Part shown: positions 37,285-47,317 of the stretch, one piece after another
Position numbering within the stretch: the first letter of the stretch is position 1
Layout: every line of letters starts with the position of its first letter
Assembly (NCBI RefSeq): GCF_011927795.1
Contig: NZ_JAATJJ010000001.1
Location: forward strand, 2,047,062 to 2,111,061
Source of the DNA: Saonia flava
GTDB taxonomy: Bacteria; Bacteroidota; Bacteroidia; Flavobacteriales; Flavobacteriaceae
Length of the DNA stretch: 64,000 nt
Reading direction: 5' to 3'
Made by a program: the position numbers and the translations under genes
The notes under the pieces: generated by a model
What the model was told of the DNA's origin: nothing
Database searches by the model: none
The model's input: the letters and a program-made list of their open reading frames with translations, nothing else

Positions 37285-38352
37285 TTAATCCAATTCTTTT
37301 TCCTTTAACCAATCCGACATGAGGTCGGCCACTTTGACATTGTTCAAGTCGGAAAACGGAAAATGGGTATTGCCCTTGATTCCTACTTCGGGTAAATGCA
37401 CCACGGTTACGTCCCCGCCATGTTTGTTAACCACATCGCGCCACTTTCTTGCCATTTCAAGACGTACACGCCATCCGTCTGTTCCGGGATTGGGGTCGTA
37501 TTCCTTGGGAATAAAATCCCCATAGTATATTACAATCGGGATTTTGGTCAATTTTAGAAATTCTTTTTTCGCAACTCCCACTGCACGCAAAGCACCTGCA
37601 GAGCTTTCAATTGGTTCGGGCACTTCCCCTTCGGGAAATGGGAACCCGGATCCGGGTTCGTAAGAGACAATAGCTTTTACTTTTTCATTTTTCATAGCTG
37701 TGGCCCAACCAAATCCACCGGAATGGGAATGCGTCACTAGAACTCCATCACCAATTTTATCGAAAAGTTGTGATGCGGCATCTGTAATAACTTCTGTATC
37801 AAATCCACCGATATTGGGTGTTATTTGCCTGAAATACTGATTCAGCGTTTCCTCGTCTTGGGCAAACTGTACGCCAGGAAAATAATCTGGCCAAACGCCT
37901 ACGCGAAAAATGTTGAACCAAAATTGCTCATCAGGATTCGGCACTATGGTAGCTTCAGCCATACTTTTTCCTGCTCTACCACGTCTGGGTTGGTCCATGA
38001 TATAGGTGCTGAAACCACGTCTTAGAAAAATATTTTGATAGCCCTCACGTCCGTCGGGAGTGGTTTCCCAAGTTTTAGAAAACTGGCCAATACCATGCCA
38101 CATGACCAAGGGATGTTTACGGGCATTAATAGGAATCTGATAAAAAATGTAGGCGTGGTCACCATGAAAGGTTTGCCCTTCGGGACCCCGTTTAATGGCG
38201 TCAAAAGTACCCGGATTGCTTTTTACTGTACCGCCCACGGCAAAACTGCCTTGGTCTTGAATGACCATTGGCTCTTTTTGGGCCTGTATAAACGATACAG
38301 TGGTCATCCCTATAATAAATACCTTAAAAATGTTTAGCTTACCTATTTTCAT
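37285..38352 (-). CDS. Secreted alpha/beta hydrolase
   Basis: 355 aa, signal peptide ending I-Q-A-Q. Alpha/beta hydrolase elements: M-W-H-G-I-G-Q (oxyanion), M-D-Q-P-R-R-G-R-A-G-K-S, nucleophile Ser in T-H-S-H-S-G-G, and a late His in K-G-N-T-H-F-P. The T-H-S-H-S-G-G elbow departs from plain G-x-S-x-G. It may cleave esters or lactones. It is the middle gene of the 39223 unit, 19 bp after the aldo/keto reductase. Confidence 0.8.
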   Translation of the reverse strand: MKIGKLNIFKVFIIGMTTVSFIQAQKEPMVIQDQGSFAVGGTVKSNPGTFDAIKRGPEGQTFHGDHAYIFYQIPINARKHPLVMWHGIGQFSKTWETTPDGREGYQNIFLRRGFSTYIMDQPRRGRAGKSMAEATIVPNPDEQFWFNIFRVGVWPDYFPGVQFAQDEETLNQYFRQITPNIGGFDTEVITDAASQLFDKIGDGVLVTHSHSGGFGWATAMKNEKVKAIVSYEPGSGFPFPEGEVPEPIESSAGALRAVGVAKKEFLKLTKIPIVIYYGDFIPKEYDPNPGTDGWRVRLEMARKWRDVVNKHGGDVTVVHLPEVGIKGNTHFPFSDLNNVKVADLMSDWLKEKELD

Positions 38353-38371
38353 TGATTTAGTATTAAATTAT

Positions 38372-39223
<852 letters not shown>

Positions 39224-39242
39224 TCATTCAAATATTACATAG

Positions 39243-39311
39243 TAAATGTACTATTCTTAAATTTGAAAAAAATTACCATGATTACGGTTTCACCTACCAA
39301 TATCACCGTTT
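39243..39311 (-). promoter_or_regulatory. Promoter with AraC-type operator, site 2 of 3
   Basis: Minus-strand promoter of the 39223 gene. The -7 box is TACATTTA (39250-39243, one mismatch to TAnnTTTG). Exactly 31 bp upstream lies the 30-bp operator 39282-39311: plus-strand TTACGGTTT, 12 bp containing ACCTACCA, then TCACCGTTT, period 21 bp. The core ACCTACCA is identical to that of site 1. Confidence 0.65.
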
Positions 39312-39377
39312 CCAACTTAATTTTTATACGTCCTACCGTTATGGCTTCTTATTTAGAGAAACATAAACGTAGCTAAA

Positions 39378-40199
39378 CTATAGTTTCATTTTTGGCTTGC
39401 GGACCTTACGATTGCCACCAAAAGCATAGTTCAATGAAACATTCCATATAAAATCATCTTCAGGTACAATTTCTGTATCGATCGCTTTGTTTAAAATGGA
39501 AGAAATGGAAAGTGGAAACCCTTTTTTTGCCAACGTGATAAAAGCTACCGCATAATAGCCTTCATCGTCATCCAGGGTAAGATAGTACACTTGTGGTGAA
39601 ATATTAAAATAGAGTGTCTCTGAAATAAACAGATTTGTAAAGGAGGAATTAAGTACTAAGAAATTCGTCTGTTTTACTCCATCATCAAAACCTTTGCCTC
39701 TTAAATAATAAGCCCCAACACTTACCTTATCAGAAATTTTATAATTGGGTACAATCTCGGCGGCAAGATACCTTCGTGCTTCAATAAGATCTTCAGTTTG
39801 CCCATTTCTTATAATATTTACAGTTCTAAAATTCATGGCAGGATGTGCCCCAACACGGAGTGAAAATCGCTCTTTTTGAACAGCTTTATACCTAAACCAA
39901 AATAGAAAGGACCATGGTTTTCCCTCTAGCGCGAATCGCATATCAGGCTCAAAGCTGAACTTACCCTTGGTCATTTTAAGATCAAAAATGGCCGCAGGGT
40001 CTCCCAATGAAAAGGAGGGAACCAGGGAGATCCCGTTATGGGTAATTGAGGCTGTACCGCGAAAATCATCAAGGAAAGGTTTTTTTTCTTGTTCTTGGCC
40101 ATTTATGCAAATGGTAAAGCTCAAAATTGAGATAAACAGAAAAAATCTAAAAAAAACTGAAAAGGTATTAAATTCTGGTTTTTTAGTTGAAAATTGCAT
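39378..40199 (-). CDS. Putative outer-membrane beta-barrel protein in the AraC regulon, unrecognised
   Basis: Start set at 40199 (273 aa): the in-frame ATG at 40223 lies only 6 bp from the -7 box at 40229, about on the transcription start, while 40199 leaves a normal leader. The N-terminus is a long signal peptide ending I-N-G-Q. The rest looks like a beta-barrel (F-R-Y-K-A-V-Q-K-E-R-F-S-L-R-V-G, Y-F-N-I-S-P-Q-V-Y-Y-L-T-L). No family recognised. It could be the uptake channel for the regulon's substrate. It is divergent from the AraC gene. Confidence 0.7.
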   Translation of the reverse strand: MQFSTKKPEFNTFSVFFRFFLFISILSFTICINGQEQEKKPFLDDFRGTASITHNGISLVPSFSLGDPAAIFDLKMTKGKFSFEPDMRFALEGKPWSFLFWFRYKAVQKERFSLRVGAHPAMNFRTVNIIRNGQTEDLIEARRYLAAEIVPNYKISDKVSVGAYYLRGKGFDDGVKQTNFLVLNSSFTNLFISETLYFNISPQVYYLTLDDDEGYYAVAFITLAKKGFPLSISSILNKAIDTEIVPEDDFIWNVSLNYAFGGNRKVRKPKMKL

Positions 40200-40228
40200 C
40201 AAGATACTGTACTTTAAATTCATTCGGC

Positions 40229-40297
40229 CAAAAGTATTCTTTAATGGTAGCGCTGGTATAACCCAAATTACAGATGTTCATACCTAGATTACAGATT
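40229..40297 (-). promoter_or_regulatory. Promoter with AraC-type operator, site 3 of 3
   Basis: Minus-strand promoter of the barrel protein. The -7 box TACTTTTG is at 40236-40229. Exactly 31 bp upstream is the operator 40268-40297: plus-strand TTACAGATG, 12 bp with TACC, TTACAGATT, period 21 bp. It lies in the gap shared with the AraC gene, 65 bp from its ATG, so it may also serve autoregulation. A TATATTTA box at 40335-40342 could start the AraC transcript. Confidence 0.65.
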
Positions 40298-40361
40298 TTT
40301 AAACTAAGATTTGATTTGCTGATTACCAATGACTTATATTTAACAAGAAATTAGTGGTTCT

Positions 40362-41273
40362 ATGAAGAATGTATACAACATAAATACCGTACGAGATTAT
40401 CTTGCCTTGCGAAATCAAGAGGTCTTGCACCCTTTGGTTGGGGTAGTCGATTTTAATGAAGTGGATGAATCGGGCAAGGTTATTTCTGGGTATGATGCCC
40501 TTAGTTTTAATTGTTATGCCGTTTTCTTAAAAGATTCCATAGGTTGTAAATTAAAATATGGGGGAAAGGATTACGATTATGATGAGGGCACGTTGGTTTT
40601 TGTTGGTCCTAAACAGGTCGTTGGCCTTACCTATAATGAACCCAATTACAGGCCAAAAGGCTATGCGCTTCTTTTTCATCCAGATTTGTTGATAGGTACC
40701 GAGTTAGGTAGGAAAATAAGTAACTATAATTTCTTCTCATATGCTACGAAGGAAGCATTGCATTTGTCGGCAAAAGAACGCAAGTTGGTATTGAGTTTAA
40801 TTGACAAGGTGCAATATGAACTAGGGCAGAACTTAGATAAGCACAGTAAAAAATTAATAGTGTCAAGTCTAGAACTTTTATTGGACTATTGTACACGTTT
40901 TTACGATCGCCAATTCCTTACCAGGGAAGTTGAAAATAAGGGCGCACTTGACAAGTTTGATAAGCTATTGATAGAATATTTTGCATCGGACAAGCCTCAA
41001 AAATTCGGCACGCCATCAGTGGGTCACTTTGCAGAGCAGTTGCATCTATCCTCAAACTATTTTGGAGATTTGGTAAAAAAAGAAACGGGAAGATCGGCCC
41101 AAGAATATATCCAGGACAAACTCATAGAAGTTGCCAAGAACAAGGTTTTTGACCCAAATAAATCCGTTAGTGAAATAGCCTATGAATTAGGGTTTAAATA
41201 TCCGCAGCACTTTAGCCGTTTATTTAAGCAGAAAGTAGGGCATTCTCCTAATGAATTCAGAATGATGAATTGA
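40362..41273 (+). CDS. AraC-family transcriptional regulator
   Basis: 303 aa. The N-terminal two thirds is a cupin-like sensor (for example Y-D-Y-D-E-G-T-L-V-F-V-G-P) and the last 100 residues hold two helix-turn-helix motifs (F-A-E-Q-L-H-L-S-S-N-Y-F-G-D-L-V-K-K and I-A-Y-E-L-G-F-K-Y-P-Q-H-F-S-R-L-F-K-Q). AraC proteins bind direct repeats about 21 bp apart, the exact period of the three operators at 31196, 39282 and 40268. It is the natural candidate for controlling them, probably as an activator since those promoters lack a -33 box. Inducer unknown. Confidence 0.92.
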   Translation: MKNVYNINTVRDYLALRNQEVLHPLVGVVDFNEVDESGKVISGYDALSFNCYAVFLKDSIGCKLKYGGKDYDYDEGTLVFVGPKQVVGLTYNEPNYRPKGYALLFHPDLLIGTELGRKISNYNFFSYATKEALHLSAKERKLVLSLIDKVQYELGQNLDKHSKKLIVSSLELLLDYCTRFYDRQFLTREVENKGALDKFDKLLIEYFASDKPQKFGTPSVGHFAEQLHLSSNYFGDLVKKETGRSAQEYIQDKLIEVAKNKVFDPNKSVSEIAYELGFKYPQHFSRLFKQKVGHSPNEFRMMN

Positions 41274-41410
41274 ATTTCCCAATTCAAGGGTATAATTATA
41301 GAAAATTGGGTCCCTAAAAATGATCTTTTTTTAGATGTCCTTTAAAAGAATGAAGCTTTTAATTCTTAATTAAAAATTGAGGTCAAAAAACCCAAAGACT
41401 GAGATATTTA

Positions 41411-41446
41411 CAAAAAAAAGCTTCAAAAGTTAAAAACTCTTGAAGC
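41411..41446 (-). terminator. Terminator of the tRNA-Ala gene
   Basis: On the minus strand a 12-bp stem (GCTTCAAGAGTT with AACTTTTGAAGC, one G-U pair) with loop TTT is followed by a run of eight T, 11 bp after the CCA end of the tRNA. Confidence 0.8.
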
Positions 41447-41457
41447 CCTATAGAAAT

Positions 41458-41534
41458 TGGTGGAGAATACCGGATTCGAACCGGTGACCTCTTGCCTGCC
41501 AGGCAAGCGCTCTAGCCAACTGAGCTAATCCCCC
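41458..41534 (-). tRNA. tRNA-Ala (anticodon GGC)
   Basis: 77 nt including an encoded CCA end. Acceptor stem GGGGGAT/ATTCTCC with G-U pairs, D-arm GCTC...GAGC, anticodon arm CTTGC-CTGGCAG-GCAAG giving anticodon GGC (reads GCC), T-arm ACCGG-TTCGAAT-CCGGT. All arms pair properly. It stands alone, not in an rRNA operon. Confidence 0.96.
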
Positions 41535-41588
41535 GCAGATGGGCAAAGAAACTGCTTTTTATATAAGTATCAAAATTAAATAACGATA

Positions 41589-42386
41589 CTAGTCCTTTTT
41601 GGCCGGCAATACCAAAACTGGTATTTTAACAAAGAACTCTGATTTAGAAATAGTGCTCTTTTCCCATAGCTTTTTAAAGAACCCCCGTTTTCTTCTAAAT
41701 ACACATAATAAATCTGGCTGCTGTGCCTGAAAATGCTCTAAAACCCCTTGATAGGTAGTAGCATTTTCAGTAATGTACAAATTAGAACTTATGTCCATCA
41801 AAGCTGGATTTACTGTTAAATCATTATCCGAATATCCAGGTGTTTTTACCAATAGAAGATTAACTTTGGACTTAAATCTCCTCTTTATTATTTCTAATGG
41901 AATAAGAGTGCTTTTCCTTTTAACAATTCCAGATTTAAAAGCTGTTAATATGGTTTTAAAAGGAGAAAAAACAGTTCCTTTTGGCACTATTAATGTTGGG
42001 ATGTTGGTTCTTTTAATAATAGGCCCAGAAGTATGGCCCAAGTAGAGTTCTTCTTTAATATCGTTACTTCTTGGGGCAATAATCAATAGATCTATCCCCA
42101 ATTCCCTATCAATTTCTTTAAGACCATCAACTAATTCTCCATTATATGTGGCAATTTTTATTTCTACCTTACCTGCATCAACCTTATCTATAACTTCCCT
42201 AAGGTTGTCCATACTACTTTTGGAAACTTTATCCGCTATATTGCCTAAATTTCCAGCACCAACAGATACACTAAAAACATCCATCACATAAACTTGTGCG
42301 GAGAATTCTGCAGCAAAATTTACTGCATACTGCAAAGTCTCGTGCGCATTTGGAGAGGTACCTATAGGAACTAAAATATTTTTCAT
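41589..42386 (-). CDS. Universal stress protein with two USP domains
   Basis: 265 aa. The first domain begins M-K-N-I-L-V-P-I-G-T-S-P-N-A-H-E and has the nucleotide-binding-type end G-H-T-S-G-P-I-I-K-R-T-N-I-P-T-L-I-V-P at about 118-136. A second, weaker domain follows and ends V-K-I-P-V-L-V-L-P-A-K. USPs are cytosolic ATP-binding proteins induced in stress; the target is unknown. It is divergent from the GNAT gene across a 53-bp gap. Confidence 0.85.
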   Translation of the reverse strand: MKNILVPIGTSPNAHETLQYAVNFAAEFSAQVYVMDVFSVSVGAGNLGNIADKVSKSSMDNLREVIDKVDAGKVEIKIATYNGELVDGLKEIDRELGIDLLIIAPRSNDIKEELYLGHTSGPIIKRTNIPTLIVPKGTVFSPFKTILTAFKSGIVKRKSTLIPLEIIKRRFKSKVNLLLVKTPGYSDNDLTVNPALMDISSNLYITENATTYQGVLEHFQAQQPDLLCVFRRKRGFFKKLWEKSTISKSEFFVKIPVLVLPAKKD

Positions 42387-42439
42387 GTTATTATTTTATA
42401 CGTTATATGATAAATTTACAATTAAATTAAATCCAATGT

Positions 42440-42940
42440 ATGATAAGACATGCAAAGATATCGGAAATCCCCAATATTCTATCCCTATCAAAAGCATGTG
42501 CAGCTTATATGATTTCCAAGGGAATATACCAGTGGAATGAACACTACCCATCTGCACAAGCCTTTGAGAACGATATAAAAAGAAAAGAATTGTATGTTTT
42601 GGAAATTGATGCAGAAATTATTGGCATTATTGTGATTTCTACCTTTATGGATGAAGAATATATTCCCGTTAAATGGTTGACGACCAACCAGAACAATATA
42701 TACATCCATAGATTGGGGGTTCATCCAAAATTACAAGGAAAAGGCTATGCACAACATATGATGACATTTGCAGAGAATTATGCCAAAGAACATAGTTTTA
42801 CTTCTGTAAGATTAGATACTTTTAGTCAAAATAAAAGAAATCAAAGGTTTTATGAAGCCAGGGGCTATCAAAAGTTGGGTGACATTTTTTTTCCCAAGCA
42901 AAGTGAGCATCCTTTTCATTGTTACGAACTTGTTCTATAG
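42440..42940 (+). CDS. GNAT-family N-acetyltransferase
   Basis: 166 aa covering one GNAT domain. The acetyl-CoA loop is I-H-R-L-G-V-H-P-K-L-Q-G-K-G-Y-A-Q at about 94-110, and the last part R-L-D-T-F-S-Q-N-K-R-N-Q-R-F-Y-E-A-R-G-Y is typical. It transfers an acetyl group to an unknown amine. A MATE exporter gene follows within 11 bp, hinting at joint modification and export. Confidence 0.87.
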   Translation: MIRHAKISEIPNILSLSKACAAYMISKGIYQWNEHYPSAQAFENDIKRKELYVLEIDAEIIGIIVISTFMDEEYIPVKWLTTNQNNIYIHRLGVHPKLQGKGYAQHMMTFAENYAKEHSFTSVRLDTFSQNKRNQRFYEARGYQKLGDIFFPKQSEHPFHCYELVL

Positions 42941-42951
42941 AAAACATTTTT

Positions 42952-44286
42952 TTGAAAAATAAAATCAATTTTAAAAGCATTAACAATTTAGCCCTACCCG
43001 CCACTATTGCAGGGATAGCCGAGCCCATTTTGTCCATAACAGATACCGCCATTGTTGGGAATATTCCCGAAAATGGATTAGAATCATTGGCCGCCGCGGG
43101 CATCGTTGGCTCTTTTCTATCCATGATGATATGGGTTTTGGGACAAACCAGAAGCGCCATTTCTGCCATTATATCCCAATATTTAGGTGCAGGAAAAATT
43201 GAGGAGGTAAAAAACCTGCCTGCACAGGCCATCTTTTTTAATTTAGGCCTTAGTGTCGTTGTATTGCTTTCTACCATTTTTATTATAGAGGACATTTTTA
43301 GGCTTTTTGAAGCTACAGGCAAAATATTGGAATATTGCGTGTCCTACTACTCTATTAGGGTATGGGGATTTCCTTTAACACTTTTTACTTTTGCGGTCTT
43401 TGGAATCTTTAGAGGCTTGCAAAATACTTTTTGGCCCATGCTTGTTGCAATTATTGGAGCAATACTAAATATTGTACTAGACTTTATTTTGGTCTATGGA
43501 ATAGAAGGATTAATAAGCCCCCTTTATTTGGAAGGAGCGGCATGGGCAAGTTTAATTTCCCAAGGGGTTATGGCCCTAATTGTTTTTGTTCTTCTAATTA
43601 AAAAAACAAATATCAGTTTAAAAATTACTTTTCCCCTGCATGAAGAATTAGGTAGGTTGGCCTTAATGAGTTTAAACCTTTTTGTACGGGCATTGGCGCT
43701 AAATGTTGCGCTTATTTTAGCCGTTAGGGAAGCTACCTCTCTGGGAGACCAATATATTGGCGCACATACCATCGCTACCAACATATGGCTCTTCGCCGCT
43801 TTTTTTATTGATGGTTATGGGGCCGCAGGTAACATTATGGGGGGAAAACTTCTGGGAGCCAAAGATTATAATGGGCTATGGAAATTGGCAAAAAAAACAA
43901 TGCTATACGGAGTCTTGGTTAGTATGGTTCTAATGATTTTGGGCTTCGTCTTTTATCACCCAATAGGACGTTTGTTTTCCCAAGAAACTATAGTCCTGCA
44001 GACTTTTTATTCTATTTTCTTTATTCTATTGTTGGGCTTGCCCATGAACAGTATCGCTTTTGTTTTTGACGGGCTTTTTAAAGGTTTGGGAGAAATGAAA
44101 TATTTAAGAAATGTATTGCTCTCGGCCAGCTTTTTAGGATTTATTCCTGTACTTTATTTGGGAAAATACTTTGGGTGGGGCATTTATGGTATTTGGATGG
44201 CATTTACCGTATGGATGCTTATCCGAGGTGGTGCCCTGGTCTGGAAGTTTAGACGAAAGTTTCGCCCTCTATTGCAAAAGACTTAA
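42952..44286 (+). CDS. MATE-family efflux transporter
   Basis: 444 aa from a TTG at 42952, chosen because the family begins like K-I-N-F-K-S-I-N-N-L-A-L-P-A; a TTG at 42919 would add 11 residues and overlap the GNAT gene by 22 bp. Twelve hydrophobic segments, N-terminal I-A-E-P-I-L-S-I-T-D-T-A-I-V-G and the repeat in the second half (D-G-Y-G-A-A-G-N-I-M-G-G-K-L-L-G-A) fit MATE Na+/H+ antiporters of the DinF type. Substrate unknown. Confidence 0.88.
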   Translation: MKNKINFKSINNLALPATIAGIAEPILSITDTAIVGNIPENGLESLAAAGIVGSFLSMMIWVLGQTRSAISAIISQYLGAGKIEEVKNLPAQAIFFNLGLSVVVLLSTIFIIEDIFRLFEATGKILEYCVSYYSIRVWGFPLTLFTFAVFGIFRGLQNTFWPMLVAIIGAILNIVLDFILVYGIEGLISPLYLEGAAWASLISQGVMALIVFVLLIKKTNISLKITFPLHEELGRLALMSLNLFVRALALNVALILAVREATSLGDQYIGAHTIATNIWLFAAFFIDGYGAAGNIMGGKLLGAKDYNGLWKLAKKTMLYGVLVSMVLMILGFVFYHPIGRLFSQETIVLQTFYSIFFILLLGLPMNSIAFVFDGLFKGLGEMKYLRNVLLSASFLGFIPVLYLGKYFGWGIYGIWMAFTVWMLIRGGALVWKFRRKFRPLLQKT

Positions 44287-44307
44287 TTTTGGTCAAAACA
44301 AAAACTC

Positions 44308-45075
44308 ATGGGAACCAATAGGCCAAACGGAAGCTTATATACCAACATAAAAAACAGAATTGCAACTGTAGAATTTGGACATCCTGCCAGCAATTCTTTT
44401 GTTTCCGAACTTCTGGAAAGATTGACTGCCGAGTTGAATAAATTATCTGAAAATAAAGACGTGTCCCTTATTGTTTTAAAATCTGAAGGTGATAGAGCTT
44501 TTTGTGCGGGTGCTTCTTTTGATGAATTAGTGGCCATTTCTAACCTAAGTGAAGGAAAAGCCTTTTTTAGTGGTTTCGCCAATGTTATAAATGCCATGAG
44601 AACTTGCGCCCAACCTATTGTGGGGCGAATACAAGGAAGGGCCGTTGGTGGTGGTGTAGGTTTGGTTGCCGCATGTGATTATGTGTATGCCACTGAGGAT
44701 GCATCTGTAAAACTATCAGAACTAACAATTGGAATTGCACCTTTGGTAATTGCGCCGGCTGTGGAGCGAAAAATCGGAAAGGATGGATTGGGAGAACTTG
44801 CCTTGGCTCCTACAGAATGGAAAAATGCCTACTGGTCAAAGGAAAAGGGATTGTTCTCCAAAGTGTACGGAAGCATAAATGAAATGGATAAGGAACTTGA
44901 TATTTTTACTGGGAAATTGGCAGCATATAACCCTGATGCTTTAGCTGAAATGAAAAAAGTACTTTGGGAAGGAACTGAACATTGGAAGAAATTACTGGAA
45001 GATCGTGCAGAAATGTCAGGAAAATTAGCACTTTCTCCTAATACCAAAGCTGCTTTAGAGAAATTTAAAAAATAA
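44308..45075 (+). CDS. Enoyl-CoA hydratase/isomerase-family protein
   Basis: 255 aa crotonase fold. Oxyanion-hole segments: F-C-A-G-A-S-F-D-E-L near 68-77 and I-Q-G-R-A-V-G-G-G-V-G-L-V-A-A-C-D near 108-124. The usual second catalytic Glu position is occupied in E-L-T-I-G-I. It probably hydrates, isomerises or cleaves an acyl-CoA. It begins 21 bp after the MATE gene, but a functional link is not evident. Confidence 0.87.
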   Translation: MGTNRPNGSLYTNIKNRIATVEFGHPASNSFVSELLERLTAELNKLSENKDVSLIVLKSEGDRAFCAGASFDELVAISNLSEGKAFFSGFANVINAMRTCAQPIVGRIQGRAVGGGVGLVAACDYVYATEDASVKLSELTIGIAPLVIAPAVERKIGKDGLGELALAPTEWKNAYWSKEKGLFSKVYGSINEMDKELDIFTGKLAAYNPDALAEMKKVLWEGTEHWKKLLEDRAEMSGKLALSPNTKAALEKFKK

Positions 45076-45117
45076 TAATTTTACTACACTATCGTTTTGT
45101 CTATCTAACATAATAAC

Positions 45118-45231
45118 ATGAATATTCTAGACTTCTTAAACGGAGATTTAATCTTTCCCATACTTGCCCTCTTTGTTGTAGCTATTTATTTTATAAACAG
45201 AATAAGAAAGAACAGAAGGTATAAAAGATAG
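45118..45231 (+). CDS. Small membrane protein (37 aa), unrecognised
   Basis: ATG to TAG. After nine residues there is one hydrophobic helix (L-I-F-P-I-L-A-L-F-V-V-A-I-Y-F-I) and a basic tail (R-I-R-K-N-R-R-Y-K-R), a classic single-pass layout with the positive end inside. It lies 42 bp after the hydratase and 7 bp before the LytTR gene, so it is probably co-transcribed with the latter. No family recognised. Confidence 0.55.
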   Translation: MNILDFLNGDLIFPILALFVVAIYFINRIRKNRRYKR

Positions 45232-45238
45232 ATTATCA

Positions 45239-46108
45239 ATGGGTTGGGGGAAAAAAATAACGGCATTTTTAAAACAACCTTATCCTTTTTATTATGGAGG
45301 CAAGAATTTCCTTTTGTTCAACCTTCTTGTATTTTTATTGGCCTTAGCATTCAATTATTTAATTGAACCCTTTAATGTCTATGTCCCGGAACATAAGATG
45401 GATTATTTTTGGATAAGCCTTATTCATTCTTTTACTCCAATAGTTGTCGCCTTTCTTTTGCTTCCTTTTCTTTGGAACCCTAAAAATGAAGAAAACTGGA
45501 ACTTGGGAAAGGAAGCTTTCCTTTTAGCCATCTTTCTGTTTTTAATTGGATTAATTCAATTTCTTATCAGGGATATAATTTATGATAACCCCAATAATTG
45601 GTCGTGGAGGTATTTTTTTGAAGAAATAAGAAACACTTTCTTGGTGGGTATTTTTATGCTGAGTATCCTATTGCCCTGGAACCATAACAGGTTAAACCGG
45701 AAAAATAGTAGAAAAGCACAAGAGCTTGGCATTGTGAATTCGTTTGAAAAACAGAAACAATCACCAATCTCCATAAAAACCCAATTGAAAGGGGATGACT
45801 TTGATTTGAACGTGGCTGATTTTCTTTTTGCCAAGGCCGAAGGAAATTATGTAGAACTTCATGTAAAAACAGAGACATCAACTAACAAACTTTTAAAACG
45901 AATTTCCATTAAAGAATTGGAATCCCAATTAAATTCCATTCCCCATATCTTTAGAACACACAGGTCCTATTTGGTCAACCTTCTTTTTATTGCAAGTATT
46001 TCTGGGAATGCCCAAGGATATCGTTTAAAACTAAGAGATTCCGAAGAAATGATTTCTGTTTCCAGGAACATGATCTCCAAGTTTGAAAATCAACTAAAAG
46101 TTATTTAA
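45239..46108 (+). CDS. Membrane-bound LytTR-family transcriptional regulator
   Basis: 289 aa. Four membrane segments lie at about 25-45, 60-80, 95-112 and 132-150, then a linker and a C-terminal LytTR DNA-binding domain (F-A-K-A-E-G-N-Y-V-E-L-H, L-K-R-I-S-I-K-E-L-E, F-R-T-H-R-S-Y-L-V-N). Such one-component regulators control neighbouring genes; the small membrane protein before it and the acyltransferase after it are candidate partners. Confidence 0.88.
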   Translation: MGWGKKITAFLKQPYPFYYGGKNFLLFNLLVFLLALAFNYLIEPFNVYVPEHKMDYFWISLIHSFTPIVVAFLLLPFLWNPKNEENWNLGKEAFLLAIFLFLIGLIQFLIRDIIYDNPNNWSWRYFFEEIRNTFLVGIFMLSILLPWNHNRLNRKNSRKAQELGIVNSFEKQKQSPISIKTQLKGDDFDLNVADFLFAKAEGNYVELHVKTETSTNKLLKRISIKELESQLNSIPHIFRTHRSYLVNLLFIASISGNAQGYRLKLRDSEEMISVSRNMISKFENQLKVI

Positions 46109-46204
46109 ACCATTTCTTGTTATTTGTCCCAAAAGCTTGCTGTCCGTCACAAGCTTCTCTTTTCATGGCATATAGCCCTTACATTTGAACAAAAATATAA
46201 AGGC

Positions 46205-47317
46205 ATGCGCAGGCACGATTTAGATTGGTTACGGGTTTTGGTATTTGGGTTACTTATTTTTTATCATGTGGGAATGTTCTTTGTCCCTTGGGGTTTTCAT
46301 ATAAAGAACAATATTATTTATGATTGGCTTATATACCCCATGCTATTTGTAAATCAATGGCGACTTCCCATTCTCTTTGTGATTTCTGGTATGGGCACCT
46401 TTTATGCTTTGAACAAAAGAACAGGAAAGCAATTTGCGTTGGAGCGCATCATTAGATTGTATATTCCATTAACAGTGGGTATGCTACTTATTGTCCCCCC
46501 ACAGGTATATATAGAACGCTTAGTAAACAATCAATTCTTAGGGAATTATTTTGAATTTTGGCCTTCCATGGCTTTCAATGGTATTTATCCTGAAGGGAAC
46601 TTTAGTTGGCACCATCTTTGGTTTTTGCCCTATTTGTTGATATTCTCCTTGCTTTTAATCCCTGTTTTCCTCTATTTAAAAAAGCATCCTGCAAATAAAT
46701 TTATAGTATGGATCAATAAATTGGCCACAAAACCTTTTGGTCTCTTTTGGTTGATCATTCCCTTGTATTTGTGCGAAGCATTTTTAGAGCCCTTCTTTAA
46801 TGTTACCCATGCCCTAATTGATGATTGGTTCAATTTTACCAGCTCAATGATTCTTTTCTTTTACGGTTTTTTACTGATTTCAGTTAAAGCAACCTTTTGG
46901 AAAACTGTGGAACAATATCGCAAATGGTATCTCATTGCTGGGCTGGTGGGCTTTTCAATTTTAATGACCATTATTTTTGGTTTTGAAGACTCTACTGTTA
47001 TTCATTTTACAGAAGCTCTTGTGAAGGTTTTTAATATTTGGGCCTGGATTATGACCCTCTTTGGCTATGCCTCCAAACACCTAAACAAACCAAGCAAAAC
47101 ATTGTCCTATGCCAATGAAGCGGTTTATCCATTTTATATTATGCACCAAACCATTATGATAATCATTGGGTACTATCTTATGGATTTAAATTGGGGGTTC
47201 GTTCCAAAGTTTAGCATCATGATTTTGGGAACTTTTTTAGGGTCATGGCTTATTTATGAGTTTTTAATCCGAAGATGGAAATTGATACGTCCTTTGTTTG
47301 GGTTAAAGATGAAATGA
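46205..47317 (+). CDS. Membrane acyltransferase-3-family protein
   Basis: 370 aa from the ATG at 46205, where the family motif begins (M-R-R-H-D-L-D-W-L-R); a TTG 27 codons upstream would add an unrelated extension. About ten membrane segments, with the conserved first-helix R-H-D-L-D-W and the H-H-L-W-F-L-P-Y-L segment. The family (OafB/OPG C-like) adds acyl groups to surface glycans or small molecules. Target unknown. Confidence 0.85.
   Translation: MRRHDLDWLRVLVFGLLIFYHVGMFFVPWGFHIKNNIIYDWLIYPMLFVNQWRLPILFVISGMGTFYALNKRTGKQFALERIIRLYIPLTVGMLLIVPPQVYIERLVNNQFLGNYFEFWPSMAFNGIYPEGNFSWHHLWFLPYLLIFSLLLIPVFLYLKKHPANKFIVWINKLATKPFGLFWLIIPLYLCEAFLEPFFNVTHALIDDWFNFTSSMILFFYGFLLISVKATFWKTVEQYRKWYLIAGLVGFSILMTIIFGFEDSTVIHFTEALVKVFNIWAWIMTLFGYASKHLNKPSKTLSYANEAVYPFYIMHQTIMIIIGYYLMDLNWGFVPKFSIMILGTFLGSWLIYEFLIRRWKLIRPLFGLKMK

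Noticed and set aside
41274-41400. AT-rich inverted repeat TTTTAATT...TTAAAA after the AraC gene
   Set aside because: Too short and of pure A/T composition; no convincing terminator shape for the plus strand.
42822-43322. 166-codon minus-strand ORF over the GNAT/MATE genes
   Set aside because: Antisense to two clear genes; composition looks like a shadow of membrane-helix codons.
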